From positions 124,001 to 188,000 of the forward strand of contig NZ_JAJNNZ010000004.1 in NCBI RefSeq assembly GCF_022836845.1: 64,000 nucleotides of DNA. The letters run 5' to 3'. Positions 1-9,756 of this stretch are shown here, one piece after another. Position 1 is the first letter of the stretch; each line of letters begins with the position of its first letter. The notes under the pieces were generated by a model. That model was given only the letters and a program-made list of their open reading frames with translations. It ran no database searches and was not told the DNA's origin. This DNA comes from Vibrio gelatinilyticus. GTDB taxonomy: Bacteria; Pseudomonadota; Gammaproteobacteria; Enterobacterales; Vibrionaceae. A program made the translations under genes and the position numbers.

Positions 1-16
1 CAGACAAAGGTAAACA

Positions 17-2563
17 ATGGCTATAGTTCATTTGATTGTTTCAAGAGGGCTTTTTAGTTCTTTTTCTAATAGCATTCAAATTCCAGAGTTCGCGATTACT
101 GGGCGTTTTGCTTTGCCTTTCTTTCTATTTCTCTGCGTAAAGTGTTTATCTCATCGCCCATTTGTACGAAAAGATTGGGAAAGACTATTTCCACAGATTG
201 ATTTCAATCACTTTCGGTTTACTGATAATTTTAAAATTATTATTCAGCTGATTTGGGTAATGTTTGTTGTTCAGTCTTTTCGATATAGTGACTGGCTCCT
301 GGTACGGCAATGCCGATGGCTGTTCGATTTGTTTCGGTCTGTCTTTCTACGCTGCCGTCGACTTGTTCAGTTGGCGACTGACATAATTGATAATCACCTC
401 AAAACAAAAGGCGATTCAGAAAAATTAATTCAAAACACCTTTGACATTGTTTTATACATAGTGCTTTTTTCGTTATGCATCTTATGTTTAACGGTGCCTT
501 TTTCTATCGCTGCACAATTGGTATTTGTGTCCGTGCTTGCTCTTACTGCGACGTTGTTGCATGGCGTCAAGGGGCGCCTTCCAAATCTACTTCTAATCGT
601 TTTATCTCTGATAGCGTCCTGTCGGTATATTTGGTGGCGTTATAGCTCGACGATCAATTGGGATAAGGATCTCGACCTCGTATTGGGCTTGATATTACTA
701 ACGGCTGAAACGTATTCTTGGATCGTTTTATTACTCAGTTACTTTCAAACGATTTGGCCTCTTAATAGACAACCAAAACAGCTGCCTAAAGATACTTCTA
801 AGTGGCCTGAGATTGATCTTCTAATTCCTACCTATAATGAAGATTTAGACGTTGTTAGAGCAACCGTTTTTGCAGCAAAAACGGTTGATTGGCCTCAAGA
901 CAAGTTAAATATCTATATTCTCGACGATGGTAAGCGTGACGATTTCAAACATTTTGCGGAACAGGTAGGAGTCGGATATTTTCGACGCCCTACTAATGAA
1001 CATGCAAAAGCGGGGAACCTGAATTACGCATTAGAGAGGACGTCAGGTGAGTTCGTAGCGATATTTGACTGTGACCATATTCCTACAAGAGCATTCTTTC
1101 AGGTCACTATGGGGGAATTTGTTTCAGATGACAAATTAGCGTTGGTGCAAACGCCTCATCATTTTTTCTCGCCAGATCCGTTTGAGAGAAATTTGTCCAA
1201 ATTTCGAGAACTTCCCAATGAAGGAAATCTATTCTACGGATTGATCCAAGATGGTAATGATATGTGGGACGCAACTTTTTTCTGCGGGTCATGTGCAATC
1301 CTGCGTCGTCAGCCGTTAGAAGAGGTAGGCGGGGTGGCGGTGGAAACCGTCACCGAAGATGCCCACACGGCTCTTAAAATGCATCGCTTAGGATATCGAA
1401 GCGCATACTTAAAGGAGCCTATTTCAGCAGGCCTAGCCACTGATAGTTTGTCAGCACACATAGGACAAAGAATTCGTTGGGCGAGGGGAATGGCACAAAT
1501 ATTTCGCGTCGATAATCCTCTGTTTGGTTCGGGGCTAAAATGGCAACAAAGGCTTTGTTATTTGAATGGCATGATGCATTTTCTAAGTGGTATACCAAGG
1601 CTCATTTTTATGATCGCGCCTTTGGCCTTTTTGCTATTGGATGCCTACATAATATATGCCCCCGCTCTTGCGATTCTTATGTTCGTACTCCCTCATATTT
1701 TTCATGCTAATGTGGCCAACTCGAGAATACAGGGGAAATATCGACACTCTTTCTGGGGGGAGATCTATGAGACGGTTTTAGCCTGGTATATTGCGGTACC
1801 GACTACCATCGCATTATTTGCGCCTAACAAAGGAAATTTTAATGTGACTCAAAAAGGTGGGCTCATACAAAATGACTTTTTTGATTGGAATATAAGTAAG
1901 CCTATTATTATTTTACTTTGTCTTAATTTATTAGGCTTCGCGGTTGGAATACAACGCTTATTTGATACAGAATTTACTCAAACGACTACGGTATTGGTCA
2001 ATATGGGCTGGACGATGTATAACCTCATTGTACTGGGTGTGGCCTTATCTGTTGCCGCAGAGGAAAAGCAAGTCAGGATTGCGCATCGTATTGATGTTGA
2101 TTACCCCATCTCATTTACCACTCGGGATGGGCATCACTATACTGCAATACTAAAAGATTTTTCATTTTCAGGCTTAGGAATGAATATTTCGCCAAATATT
2201 GAACTTAATAATAATGAAACGATTAGAGTCGTGCTTGAGCGTTACGGTGTAGCAGAATCTTTTGAAGCGACAGTGATGTTCTCTTCACATGGGAAGGTCG
2301 GTGTGGCGTTGGAACCTATGACTATAGAAAAAGAAAAACGGTATATACAATGTACTTTTGCGCGCTCTGATACTTGGTCTAAGTGGCAAAAGAGTTATGC
2401 TGAAGATAAGCCTTTGGCTAGCTTGAAAAATTTGCTTATTGTAAGCGTTGAAGGATTTCGAAAGTTGGTCCAATTTGGACCTCGTCCTATCGAAATATTC
2501 TTCGACTCTTTCGTGAGTTCATTACGGTTAATCGTATCGTATCGTCCAAGGATGATAGGTTAG
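17..2563 (+). CDS. bcsA: Cellulose synthase catalytic subunit BcsA
   Basis: This inner-membrane glycosyltransferase (GT2) polymerises UDP-glucose into beta-1,4-glucan and threads the chain through its own channel. The 848 residues are close to the usual BcsA length. Processive GT2 motifs are visible in order: DDG at 303-305, DCD at 351-353, the FFCGS motif, TED at 446-448 and QRIRW at 484-488. Membrane segments flank the catalytic domain. A C-terminal PilZ domain carries an RxxxR motif at 687-691 and DFSFSG from 714, the c-di-GMP-binding signature, so activity should be controlled by c-di-GMP. The ATG follows an AAAGG at 6-10. bcsB starts 12 bases downstream, as in bcsABZC operons. Anything upstream (bcsQ, for example) lies outside the window. 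Confidence 0.97.
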   Translation: MAIVHLIVSRGLFSSFSNSIQIPEFAITGRFALPFFLFLCVKCLSHRPFVRKDWERLFPQIDFNHFRFTDNFKIIIQLIWVMFVVQSFRYSDWLLVRQCRWLFDLFRSVFLRCRRLVQLATDIIDNHLKTKGDSEKLIQNTFDIVLYIVLFSLCILCLTVPFSIAAQLVFVSVLALTATLLHGVKGRLPNLLLIVLSLIASCRYIWWRYSSTINWDKDLDLVLGLILLTAETYSWIVLLLSYFQTIWPLNRQPKQLPKDTSKWPEIDLLIPTYNEDLDVVRATVFAAKTVDWPQDKLNIYILDDGKRDDFKHFAEQVGVGYFRRPTNEHAKAGNLNYALERTSGEFVAIFDCDHIPTRAFFQVTMGEFVSDDKLALVQTPHHFFSPDPFERNLSKFRELPNEGNLFYGLIQDGNDMWDATFFCGSCAILRRQPLEEVGGVAVETVTEDAHTALKMHRLGYRSAYLKEPISAGLATDSLSAHIGQRIRWARGMAQIFRVDNPLFGSGLKWQQRLCYLNGMMHFLSGIPRLIFMIAPLAFLLLDAYIIYAPALAILMFVLPHIFHANVANSRIQGKYRHSFWGEIYETVLAWYIAVPTTIALFAPNKGNFNVTQKGGLIQNDFFDWNISKPIIILLCLNLLGFAVGIQRLFDTEFTQTTTVLVNMGWTMYNLIVLGVALSVAAEEKQVRIAHRIDVDYPISFTTRDGHHYTAILKDFSFSGLGMNISPNIELNNNETIRVVLERYGVAESFEATVMFSSHGKVGVALEPMTIEKEKRYIQCTFARSDTWSKWQKSYAEDKPLASLKNLLIVSVEGFRKLVQFGPRPIEIFFDSFVSSLRLIVSYRPRMIG

Positions 2564-2575
2564 GAAATCATATTT

Positions 2576-4792
2576 ATGCGAGTAAGAAAACTTATATCCC
2601 TCTGTGTTTTTAGCATTGTTAGCTTAGCGTGTGTGACAATGGCAATATCGGTACAGGCAGAAGAATCGATTATCGAATATAACTTTTCTCAATTGTCTGG
2701 AGATCGTTCCATTGCGATAAAAGGTAATGGGAGTTCTGCGTATATAGGTTTTGGTTCGAGACTTGATAAGGTGATTACTGATGGTACTCTGCATCTTGAA
2801 TACCTACCATCACCATCTCTAGTGAATAACGTATCTCATATTCGAGTTTTTCTAAACGAAGAACTGATGGACGTTGTTTCACTAAAACGCGATACAATCT
2901 CTGAAGTTAAGACTAAAGATATCAAACTCGATGGCCGATTTTTTAAAAATTATAACCAGCTCAGATTTGAGTTAGCAGGAAAAATTGACGCTGAATGCAG
3001 CGATGCCTCTGACCCTGCACTTTGGTGGGAGCTACGATCTTCTAGCAAAATAATATTGAATGTTAAGTCTTTGGAAATTGCTAATGAGTTGAGCTTATTA
3101 CCCTCACCATTTTTTGATAGTCGAGATTTTCGCAATGTATCTATACCTATCGTTATTCCGCATGGTCTCTCCCTAAAAGGCATGCATGCTGCTGGTACTG
3201 TCGCCTCATTTTTTTCAAGTGGAGCAGAGTGGAGAACGGTAGAATTTCAGGTATCTCGTGATGCATTGCCAAACAGCAGCAGCCTGGTACTAGCAACAAA
3301 TGAGCATAGACCTCAATTTTTAAAAGACTTGCCTTATATTGATCAACCTACAGTGCAAATGGTGAGTCATCCGCTAGACAGTACGAAAAAGTTGCTGTTG
3401 ATCATGGGCGAGGATGAAGAACAGTTAAAGCAAGCTGCTATTGGGTTGGCTGAAGGTTCGCAGCTTATGTCTGGTGAGATTGCCTACATAAAACAAGTTA
3501 AACGTCTTACCGAAAGAGAACCGTACGATGCACCAAACTGGCTGCCAACCAATCGTGCCGTCAGATTTTCGGAACTGATTGAAGGCCAATACCAACTTCA
3601 ATCTGAGGGTGTTAGCTTGGTACCGATTGAGGTTAATTTTACACTACCACCAAGTTTGTTTACTTGGAACGCTAACAGCATTCCTATGAAGTTGAATTTC
3701 CGCCATTCGCCACCGGAAGAGGAGACTAATTCTTCTAGACTCAACGTATCCATTAATGACCAGTTTATTCGAGCGTTTCCCCTTGATTCGGAGACGGCAG
3801 CCTCAACACAAGATATCTGGCGACTTCCTTTTTGGGGGGCAGACTCATCTGGCCGCAGCGGTATGGTCGACATACCGGGCTTCAAGACATCGGTAGACAA
3901 TAAACTGAGTTTTGAATTTCAAGTTGCAGAGTCGTCTACTGGTGTGTGTCGTGGTACGCAACCCATTAAAAAGTATGCAGTTATCGATGGAAACTCCCAA
4001 ATCGATTTTACGGGTTACCCTCACTATATACGAATGCCTAATAACCAAGTATTTGCAACATCAGGCTTTCCATTTTCCAAAATGGCGGATCTTTCTGAAA
4101 CAGCGATAATTGTTAATCCAAACACTTCGATTAAAGAGATCGAGCTATATTTAAGCACCGTGGGGTTTATCTCACGCAAAACTGGTCTTCCGGCTTATCA
4201 ATTTACCTTGCACGATACATGGGATGAAACTGAGTTAACTAACAAAGACATCCTCGTATTAGGCAATAAAGTGGGTAATAAATATAGGGAACAAGACACC
4301 TCTCTAGGGGCGGTCTATTCATCACAAGATGGTAGAACACTTGAAGCTGGTGACCCATTTACTAAAACGGATACTAGTGGATTCGCAAAGTTGAAAGGAA
4401 ATAGGCCAAGTATAGAGACGAGTATCGCCGCCCGAGGTCCGTTTGCTTTTATTGCTAGCTTTGAATCTCCAGTCTCAAGCCACAGGACCGTGACCGTTTT
4501 GTCTACTAGAGATGACTATTCAGTCCCTTTACTTCTCAATGCATTGAATGAACGAACACAATCTATTTTTGGAAGCCTTGCAATTGTTTCTGGAACAGAA
4601 GTCACGAGTTATCAATTTGGTGATTACTATTATTTAGGCGAGTTACCCGTATATGAATTGGTGTGGTACCACTTTGCGGAGCGACCAATGTTAATGGTGG
4701 CTATCGCGATTCTAATTGTGGTGGTATTGACGATGATAGCGTGGAGAACCTTATCTCGTTATGCGAAGAAACGCGTTTCACAAGGAAATTAG
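2576..4792 (+). CDS. bcsB: Cellulose synthase periplasmic subunit BcsB
   Basis: BcsB is the periplasmic, membrane-anchored partner of BcsA; it stabilises the synthase and guides the emerging glucan. The 738-residue protein has a Sec signal peptide with likely cleavage after residue 28 (VQA). A long beta-rich periplasmic region follows, then one C-terminal transmembrane helix (from about residue 705) ending in a basic tail. This matches the BcsB family layout of alternating carbohydrate-binding and flavodoxin-like domains, although I identify it mainly from overall sequence character and operon position. It lies 12 bases after bcsA and its stop is one base before the bcsZ start, so it is co-transcribed. 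No disrupted or missing segment is apparent. Confidence 0.95.
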   Translation: MRVRKLISLCVFSIVSLACVTMAISVQAEESIIEYNFSQLSGDRSIAIKGNGSSAYIGFGSRLDKVITDGTLHLEYLPSPSLVNNVSHIRVFLNEELMDVVSLKRDTISEVKTKDIKLDGRFFKNYNQLRFELAGKIDAECSDASDPALWWELRSSSKIILNVKSLEIANELSLLPSPFFDSRDFRNVSIPIVIPHGLSLKGMHAAGTVASFFSSGAEWRTVEFQVSRDALPNSSSLVLATNEHRPQFLKDLPYIDQPTVQMVSHPLDSTKKLLLIMGEDEEQLKQAAIGLAEGSQLMSGEIAYIKQVKRLTEREPYDAPNWLPTNRAVRFSELIEGQYQLQSEGVSLVPIEVNFTLPPSLFTWNANSIPMKLNFRHSPPEEETNSSRLNVSINDQFIRAFPLDSETAASTQDIWRLPFWGADSSGRSGMVDIPGFKTSVDNKLSFEFQVAESSTGVCRGTQPIKKYAVIDGNSQIDFTGYPHYIRMPNNQVFATSGFPFSKMADLSETAIIVNPNTSIKEIELYLSTVGFISRKTGLPAYQFTLHDTWDETELTNKDILVLGNKVGNKYREQDTSLGAVYSSQDGRTLEAGDPFTKTDTSGFAKLKGNRPSIETSIAARGPFAFIASFESPVSSHRTVTVLSTRDDYSVPLLLNALNERTQSIFGSLAIVSGTEVTSYQFGDYYYLGELPVYELVWYHFAERPMLMVAIAILIVVVLTMIAWRTLSRYAKKRVSQGN

Positions 4793-4793
4793 T

Positions 4794-5912
4794 ATGAGAA
4801 CTCTGATATTTTTTCTAACGTCGCTTTCTTTTTGTAGTCACGCTCAGGAAAAAGCATGCTCGTGGGAAGATTGGGAGCAGTTTAAATCGTCTTATGTGAT
4901 TGATGATGGGCGCGTGGTTGATGGTTCAGATGAAAGATCGATCACTACGTCAGAAGGTCAATCCTATGCTTTGTTTTTTGCGCTTATAGCAAATGATAAA
5001 AATAGTTTTGATGAACTCTACGGTTGGACACAAAGCTATTTGGCAAAAGGTGACCTGACGGGTCACTTACCCGCCTGGTTGTGGGGGAATCACGATCAGA
5101 AAGCAATCGTTCTAGACGATAATTCAGCATCAGACTCTGATCTTTGGATCGCGTATACATTAATTGAAGCTGGCCGTCTTTGGGACGATACGTATTACAG
5201 TAACGTCGGCTATTTTCTTGCGATGCGGATTATGAGAGAAGAAACGATCTCTTATCCTGAGGGAAAGCGACAATTACTCCCTGCACCTTATGGATTCGTG
5301 TTTGAGGATGGTTCGTCCAAGTTGAATCCGAGTTACCTTCCGTTATTCATTTTACGTCGTTTCAGCACCGGATTTACCGATGTTCGTTGGACCGAATTGC
5401 AAAACAGTTCTGTTGAATTGTTATCAATGACCCAGAACAAAGGCTTTAGTCCAGATTGGGTCAAGTACGATGGGGAATCCGTAGACTATGACAAAACAGT
5501 CACGGCAATAGGTAGCTACAACGCTATTCGTACCTATCTTTGGGCTGGTATGCTTCACCCAGAAGACCCCAATTTTTCTATTTTAATTAAATCATTACAG
5601 CCAATGCTTGAGGCAACTAAAAACAATAGAAATATTGCACCATTAACCGTTGACACGAGTAATGGCGAATATTCAGGTAATGGTCCTATTGGTTTTTCGG
5701 CTTCACTAATTCCACTAGCTGTCGCTTCTGGTGAAAGAGAGCTTGCTGAGGCGTTGTATAAAAATGTACAAAGCGAGTTAAGAATCAACACACAAGATCA
5801 CTATTATAATAATGTTCTTTCGTTGTTCGCTAAAGGGTGGTTTGAAGATAGGTATAAGTTTTCGCCAGATGGAAAACTTGTTCCGAAATGGAAGCAAGAG
5901 CAATGCCAGTAA
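4794..5912 (+). CDS. bcsZ: Periplasmic endoglucanase BcsZ (GH8), catalytic base position altered
   Basis: BcsZ is the family 8 glycoside hydrolase that trims cellulose in the periplasm and is needed for normal fibre formation. I start it at the ATG at 4794, one base after the bcsB stop and behind AAGGAAA at 4782-4788, giving 372 residues; a longer frame to 4761 has no ribosome site. The signal peptide probably ends at residue 17 (SHA). The general acid glutamate is present at E54 in the TSEGQSY motif. In the later GSYxAIR motif, where E. coli BcsZ has its catalytic aspartate (D243), this protein has asparagine at residue 243 (codon AAC at 5520-5522). The enzyme may be inactive, slow, or use another base. 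The rest of the fold looks intact, and bcsC overlaps its end. Confidence 0.93.
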   Translation: MRTLIFFLTSLSFCSHAQEKACSWEDWEQFKSSYVIDDGRVVDGSDERSITTSEGQSYALFFALIANDKNSFDELYGWTQSYLAKGDLTGHLPAWLWGNHDQKAIVLDDNSASDSDLWIAYTLIEAGRLWDDTYYSNVGYFLAMRIMREETISYPEGKRQLLPAPYGFVFEDGSSKLNPSYLPLFILRRFSTGFTDVRWTELQNSSVELLSMTQNKGFSPDWVKYDGESVDYDKTVTAIGSYNAIRTYLWAGMLHPEDPNFSILIKSLQPMLEATKNNRNIAPLTVDTSNGEYSGNGPIGFSASLIPLAVASGERELAEALYKNVQSELRINTQDHYYNNVLSLFAKGWFEDRYKFSPDGKLVPKWKQEQCQ

Positions 5913-8900
5913 TAAAGTGGAATAAACGGGCGTTATTACTAAGCGTCATGAGTTCTATTTTAGTAATATCATTTCAATCGATTGCGTATGATGATGCACC
6001 CATTTATGTGTCTGCTGAGTCTTGGTTTGACACTCAAATAGTCATTGGCGAGCTGAAAAAAGACGAAACATTAGTGCTTTCAGCGATCGAGCGATGGTTG
6101 GCGATCGATCCCACAAGTGCTCATGCAAAAGCAGCGCTTGGGCGCCTTTCTATTCGTAATAACGATAATGAAGAAGTCGATGAAATTATTGCAGAGTTAA
6201 CGGCTTCAGGAAATGCTCGGGAAGCTAAAAAACTTTCCCTTTATCGAGCCATACGAACCAGTAAAATTGAGCAATATAATCAGGTCCGATTATTGCACTT
6301 GGGAGGGCAATCCCAAAAAGCCCTCAATCTATATTCCAAGTTGTTTGATAATGTTTTACCTAGTATTGAATATCAGCTTGAATATTTGAAACTCAAATCA
6401 GCGATAAGTGAGTTGCAAAGCGAAACATTGAATGAGTACCGACAACTCGATAGGCAATATCCCAATGTCGCATATATACGAATTGAATTGGCGAAGCACC
6501 TCGGTCGATATGGGAATACCGAGGAAGCTATTGATATTTACAAATCGCTGTCGAACGATAGAGATTTTGGCGTTTACGCGAGTACTTCGTGGCTAAACGA
6601 GCTTTTCAGTTCACCAATGTCTGATGATTGGCTCGCTACTTTTAAAAGCGTGGCCGATCAACACCCCGAAAACTTGGGAATTCAGCAGCAATATGAAACG
6701 GCCAAACGCAATTGGGAGAGAGAGAAGACTCTTAGAAAAGATCCTTTGTATCGCCAAAAACTACGTGTTTTTGAAGGTATTCGTGCTGGGGTATATACTG
6801 ATTCGGGTTACTTGACTCTAAAACGAGCGAATAAAAAATGGAGAGATGACCCCGAAATATTAACGGCAATGTCACGCTATGAGTACCAATACAAAAATTA
6901 CAACGAATCCCTTGCTCTACTATATCAAGCTCAGAAATTGGATGATAATCCCGATCTTGATTCTTATTATTCATCGTTAATTCGGTCAGTAGAGTTTTGG
7001 CAACTGCTCGACAAAGCAAGATTTTATCAATCTAACCAACAATATAAGCAAGCAAGTACAGCGGCTAAAGCAGCAATAAACATTGATCCATCGATTGCGC
7101 TCTCTTATGTCATCTTAGGTCAAAATGAATTAAGCCGTGGCCTGAAAGCAGTTGCTCATCGCTATGCCAAGCAAGCTATAGAATTAGAACCATTGAATCG
7201 TTCCGCTATTCTAGTTTGGGTTGATTCTCACCCGTCAAATGTCAGTAATCAATCACTACTTGCGGCAATGAACTTACTCAATAGTGAGCAAAAAAAAGTA
7301 ATTAAAGTTGAGTTAAATCGTTTACGTCATCAAGTGGTGATCGATACGCTAACAAGCAAGAGCAGATTGTCGGAACAATCTTTACAAAACAATAGTTCTA
7401 AAAACCAACTTTTAAGGGTGGTTGTAGCGAGTAATGATGACTTCCCTTGGCTTAAAAAAGAACTGGCTGAGCAATTTCAGCGTCTCAATTTGCCATTAAT
7501 AGGCGATGACATTATGGCTCGATCCTATCAAGAGCACCCTACCGGAGAAACATTGCATGCGTATCTTCTATATCTATCAGGACTGAAACGATGGAGCGAA
7601 GCATATTCGTTATTACCAGACACCTACAGCAATGACGTTCTATCTAGTTCAGAAATAGCGACTTATGGCCGAGTGGAGTTGGGTTATCACAAGCAGCACA
7701 TTGACTCAAAGAGCATGTCGAAAAACGAGCTTAGCTCATACATAACACAAGTAGAAAACCGAAATAGAGCCGTTGCGATAGTGTTGTGGGAAGAATACGG
7801 TTTTTCCAAGGAAGCAAAAGCCTTAATCGAAAGTGTTAAACCTCGACTCTTGACTACTTCAGAACTCAGCGCCTTTTCAATTGTTGCCTATGAGCTTAAT
7901 GAAGCTAATTTACACCATGGCATTTATGAAGAGGCTCAAAGAAGACAGAGTGTAAGCATTGAGATGGAAGGTCAGCATCGACTCTTCCTTGCCGAAAATA
8001 ATATGGCTGAGGGACGCATCGGATCTGCCGGAGATATCTATTTAGACTTGTTGTCACGATCCTATACCGTACCACATGACAATCTATTGGAATTGGTTGA
8101 CAAAGAACCTGCGTATGCGGCTCAAATTCTTGACACTATGTCAGCTCGTATCAACGAAGCGAGTGACCAGGAATTTGTGAGTGCTTTGCTATTGGCAATC
8201 GATACTAAACAGCAAGAGTACATAAATATATATAATAATCACTTGCTAATGAGACCAAATTTAACGTCATTTGATTATTGGCTACTGCAAGATCAGGCAA
8301 AAGAGAGCGATGATATTGGATTGGTAAAACAGTACGCAGAGCGTAGTCTTTTGCTCGATGATAAAGAGCGAAACGCTTTATCATCGACGAGGTCTCTGCA
8401 ACAAGCTTATAGAAATGCCGATGACCACTGGATGACGAATAGTTTGGTATCAACGTTGGATTCGTTAAGAGATCGTCAGCAGTCGCATTTCCTTGTCGGT
8501 TCGGAGTTCAATAATGTCCCAGGCGGTTCCAAATACCTTACCATCCCTGTTGAACTGAAATTAGCAATGCCTGACTATGACGGACATTTAACACTTCGTG
8601 CTGATACTGTTTATTTAGATGGGGGGAATCAAACGTATTATGGAACTGATGATGAGATACCTCAGACCAGACTTGGTCAAGCATTCTCAGTAGGTTGGGA
8701 GGCTTATAATTGGAAAGTTGATTTAGGGACTACTCCAGTAGGCTTTGTGTATACTGATTGGGTTGGAGGGGTAGAGGGAACCGTTGAATTTGGTGATATA
8801 TCCATGCGAGGTAATATATCAAAGCGGCCTCTTACTTCGAGCCTAGTGTCATATTCCGGGGTGGAACATTATTCTGAGAGTGATCAAAGCATAGACTTTG

Positions 8901-9514
8901 GTGGTGTGATGAAAACGGGTGGTACAGTTAGCGCATCATGGAACGATGGACGTCCATTCGGTGTATGGGGGTATTTAGAGCATCATCTATTGGAAGGTAC
9001 TAATGTTGAAGACAATACAAGAACCTCCTTTATGACGGGCAGTTACTACAATTTTGTGAGCAACAATGATGAATCCTTTTCTGTTGGGGGTTCGCTGTTT
9101 TATATGGGATATGAAAAGAATTTGAGCGAAGTGGTTATTGGCCATGGTAACTACTATAGCCCACAGTCCTACTACTCAATTACTGCGCCCGTAACGTATT
9201 TTAAACGAATGGATTACGATTGGACTGTTGGTGTTAGGGGAACCTTATCCTTTTCAAGCGCAAAACTTGATGCGCCATATCTGATTAACGGGGCAAATTC
9301 GTCACAAACCAGAGGTTTTAGTTCTGGTTTACAAGCTTACACAGAATACAATCTGAATGAACACTGGACTGTCGTGGGTTATCTATCTCAACAATTTTCA
9401 AGCGAGTACAAACCAAGTGTTCTTAGTGTATTTCTAAAGTACAACTTTGATGCGAATTGGCAAAGGGCTAGGCTGCAACCCGATCCACTGAGGCTTTATT
9501 CAGACTATTACTAG
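5903..9514 (+). CDS. bcsC: Cellulose export outer-membrane protein BcsC
   Basis: BcsC carries cellulose across the periplasm and outer membrane. The N-terminal two thirds (to about residue 770) is helical TPR-type repeat sequence, with recurring A/Y-rich helix pairs such as the stretch around residues 370-430. The last third (about 870-1203) is beta-strand-rich with aromatic strand ends and a final tyrosine, as expected for the BcsC C-terminal barrel. I prefer ATG 5903 (1203 residues), which leads straight into a signal peptide (basic start, then hydrophobic, cleavage near ...QSIAYD); an in-frame ATG at 5888 is also possible. The gene overlaps the end of bcsZ, so it is translationally linked. 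It closes the bcsABZC operon in this window. Confidence 0.95.
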   Translation: MPVIKWNKRALLLSVMSSILVISFQSIAYDDAPIYVSAESWFDTQIVIGELKKDETLVLSAIERWLAIDPTSAHAKAALGRLSIRNNDNEEVDEIIAELTASGNAREAKKLSLYRAIRTSKIEQYNQVRLLHLGGQSQKALNLYSKLFDNVLPSIEYQLEYLKLKSAISELQSETLNEYRQLDRQYPNVAYIRIELAKHLGRYGNTEEAIDIYKSLSNDRDFGVYASTSWLNELFSSPMSDDWLATFKSVADQHPENLGIQQQYETAKRNWEREKTLRKDPLYRQKLRVFEGIRAGVYTDSGYLTLKRANKKWRDDPEILTAMSRYEYQYKNYNESLALLYQAQKLDDNPDLDSYYSSLIRSVEFWQLLDKARFYQSNQQYKQASTAAKAAINIDPSIALSYVILGQNELSRGLKAVAHRYAKQAIELEPLNRSAILVWVDSHPSNVSNQSLLAAMNLLNSEQKKVIKVELNRLRHQVVIDTLTSKSRLSEQSLQNNSSKNQLLRVVVASNDDFPWLKKELAEQFQRLNLPLIGDDIMARSYQEHPTGETLHAYLLYLSGLKRWSEAYSLLPDTYSNDVLSSSEIATYGRVELGYHKQHIDSKSMSKNELSSYITQVENRNRAVAIVLWEEYGFSKEAKALIESVKPRLLTTSELSAFSIVAYELNEANLHHGIYEEAQRRQSVSIEMEGQHRLFLAENNMAEGRIGSAGDIYLDLLSRSYTVPHDNLLELVDKEPAYAAQILDTMSARINEASDQEFVSALLLAIDTKQQEYINIYNNHLLMRPNLTSFDYWLLQDQAKESDDIGLVKQYAERSLLLDDKERNALSSTRSLQQAYRNADDHWMTNSLVSTLDSLRDRQQSHFLVGSEFNNVPGGSKYLTIPVELKLAMPDYDGHLTLRADTVYLDGGNQTYYGTDDEIPQTRLGQAFSVGWEAYNWKVDLGTTPVGFVYTDWVGGVEGTVEFGDISMRGNISKRPLTSSLVSYSGVEHYSESDQSIDFGGVMKTGGTVSASWNDGRPFGVWGYLEHHLLEGTNVEDNTRTSFMTGSYYNFVSNNDESFSVGGSLFYMGYEKNLSEVVIGHGNYYSPQSYYSITAPVTYFKRMDYDWTVGVRGTLSFSSAKLDAPYLINGANSSQTRGFSSGLQAYTEYNLNEHWTVVGYLSQQFSSEYKPSVLSVFLKYNFDANWQRARLQPDPLRLYSDYY

Positions 9515-9756
9515 ATGATAGACCGATACAATATAGTGATTTAATTACCGATAAATGAGCAAGTTGTCATTTTTCCTCCATTATCTCACCCAGAGAGGAC
9601 GGGAAAGAAATAAGTATTTTGAGAGCGCTCAAAACATACAAAGTAATACCACCTATTCGTGCAAAATTTTGGGGTTAAATTACCCTTAAAAATTCGCTAA
9701 ATTCCTATTTATATCCTTAACTTATACCAGTGTAATTGGTTAGCAAGGTAGATGGG
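9515..9756 (+). other. Intergenic region between bcsC and the giant adhesin
   Basis: These 242 bases are AT-rich and hold no convincing open frame. No strong rho-independent terminator follows bcsC, so read-through from the bcs operon into the adhesin gene is possible. The region probably also carries the adhesin promoter, but I could not assign -35 and -10 boxes with confidence. The clear element is an AAGG at 9745-9748, eight bases before the ATG at 9757. Confidence 0.5.
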
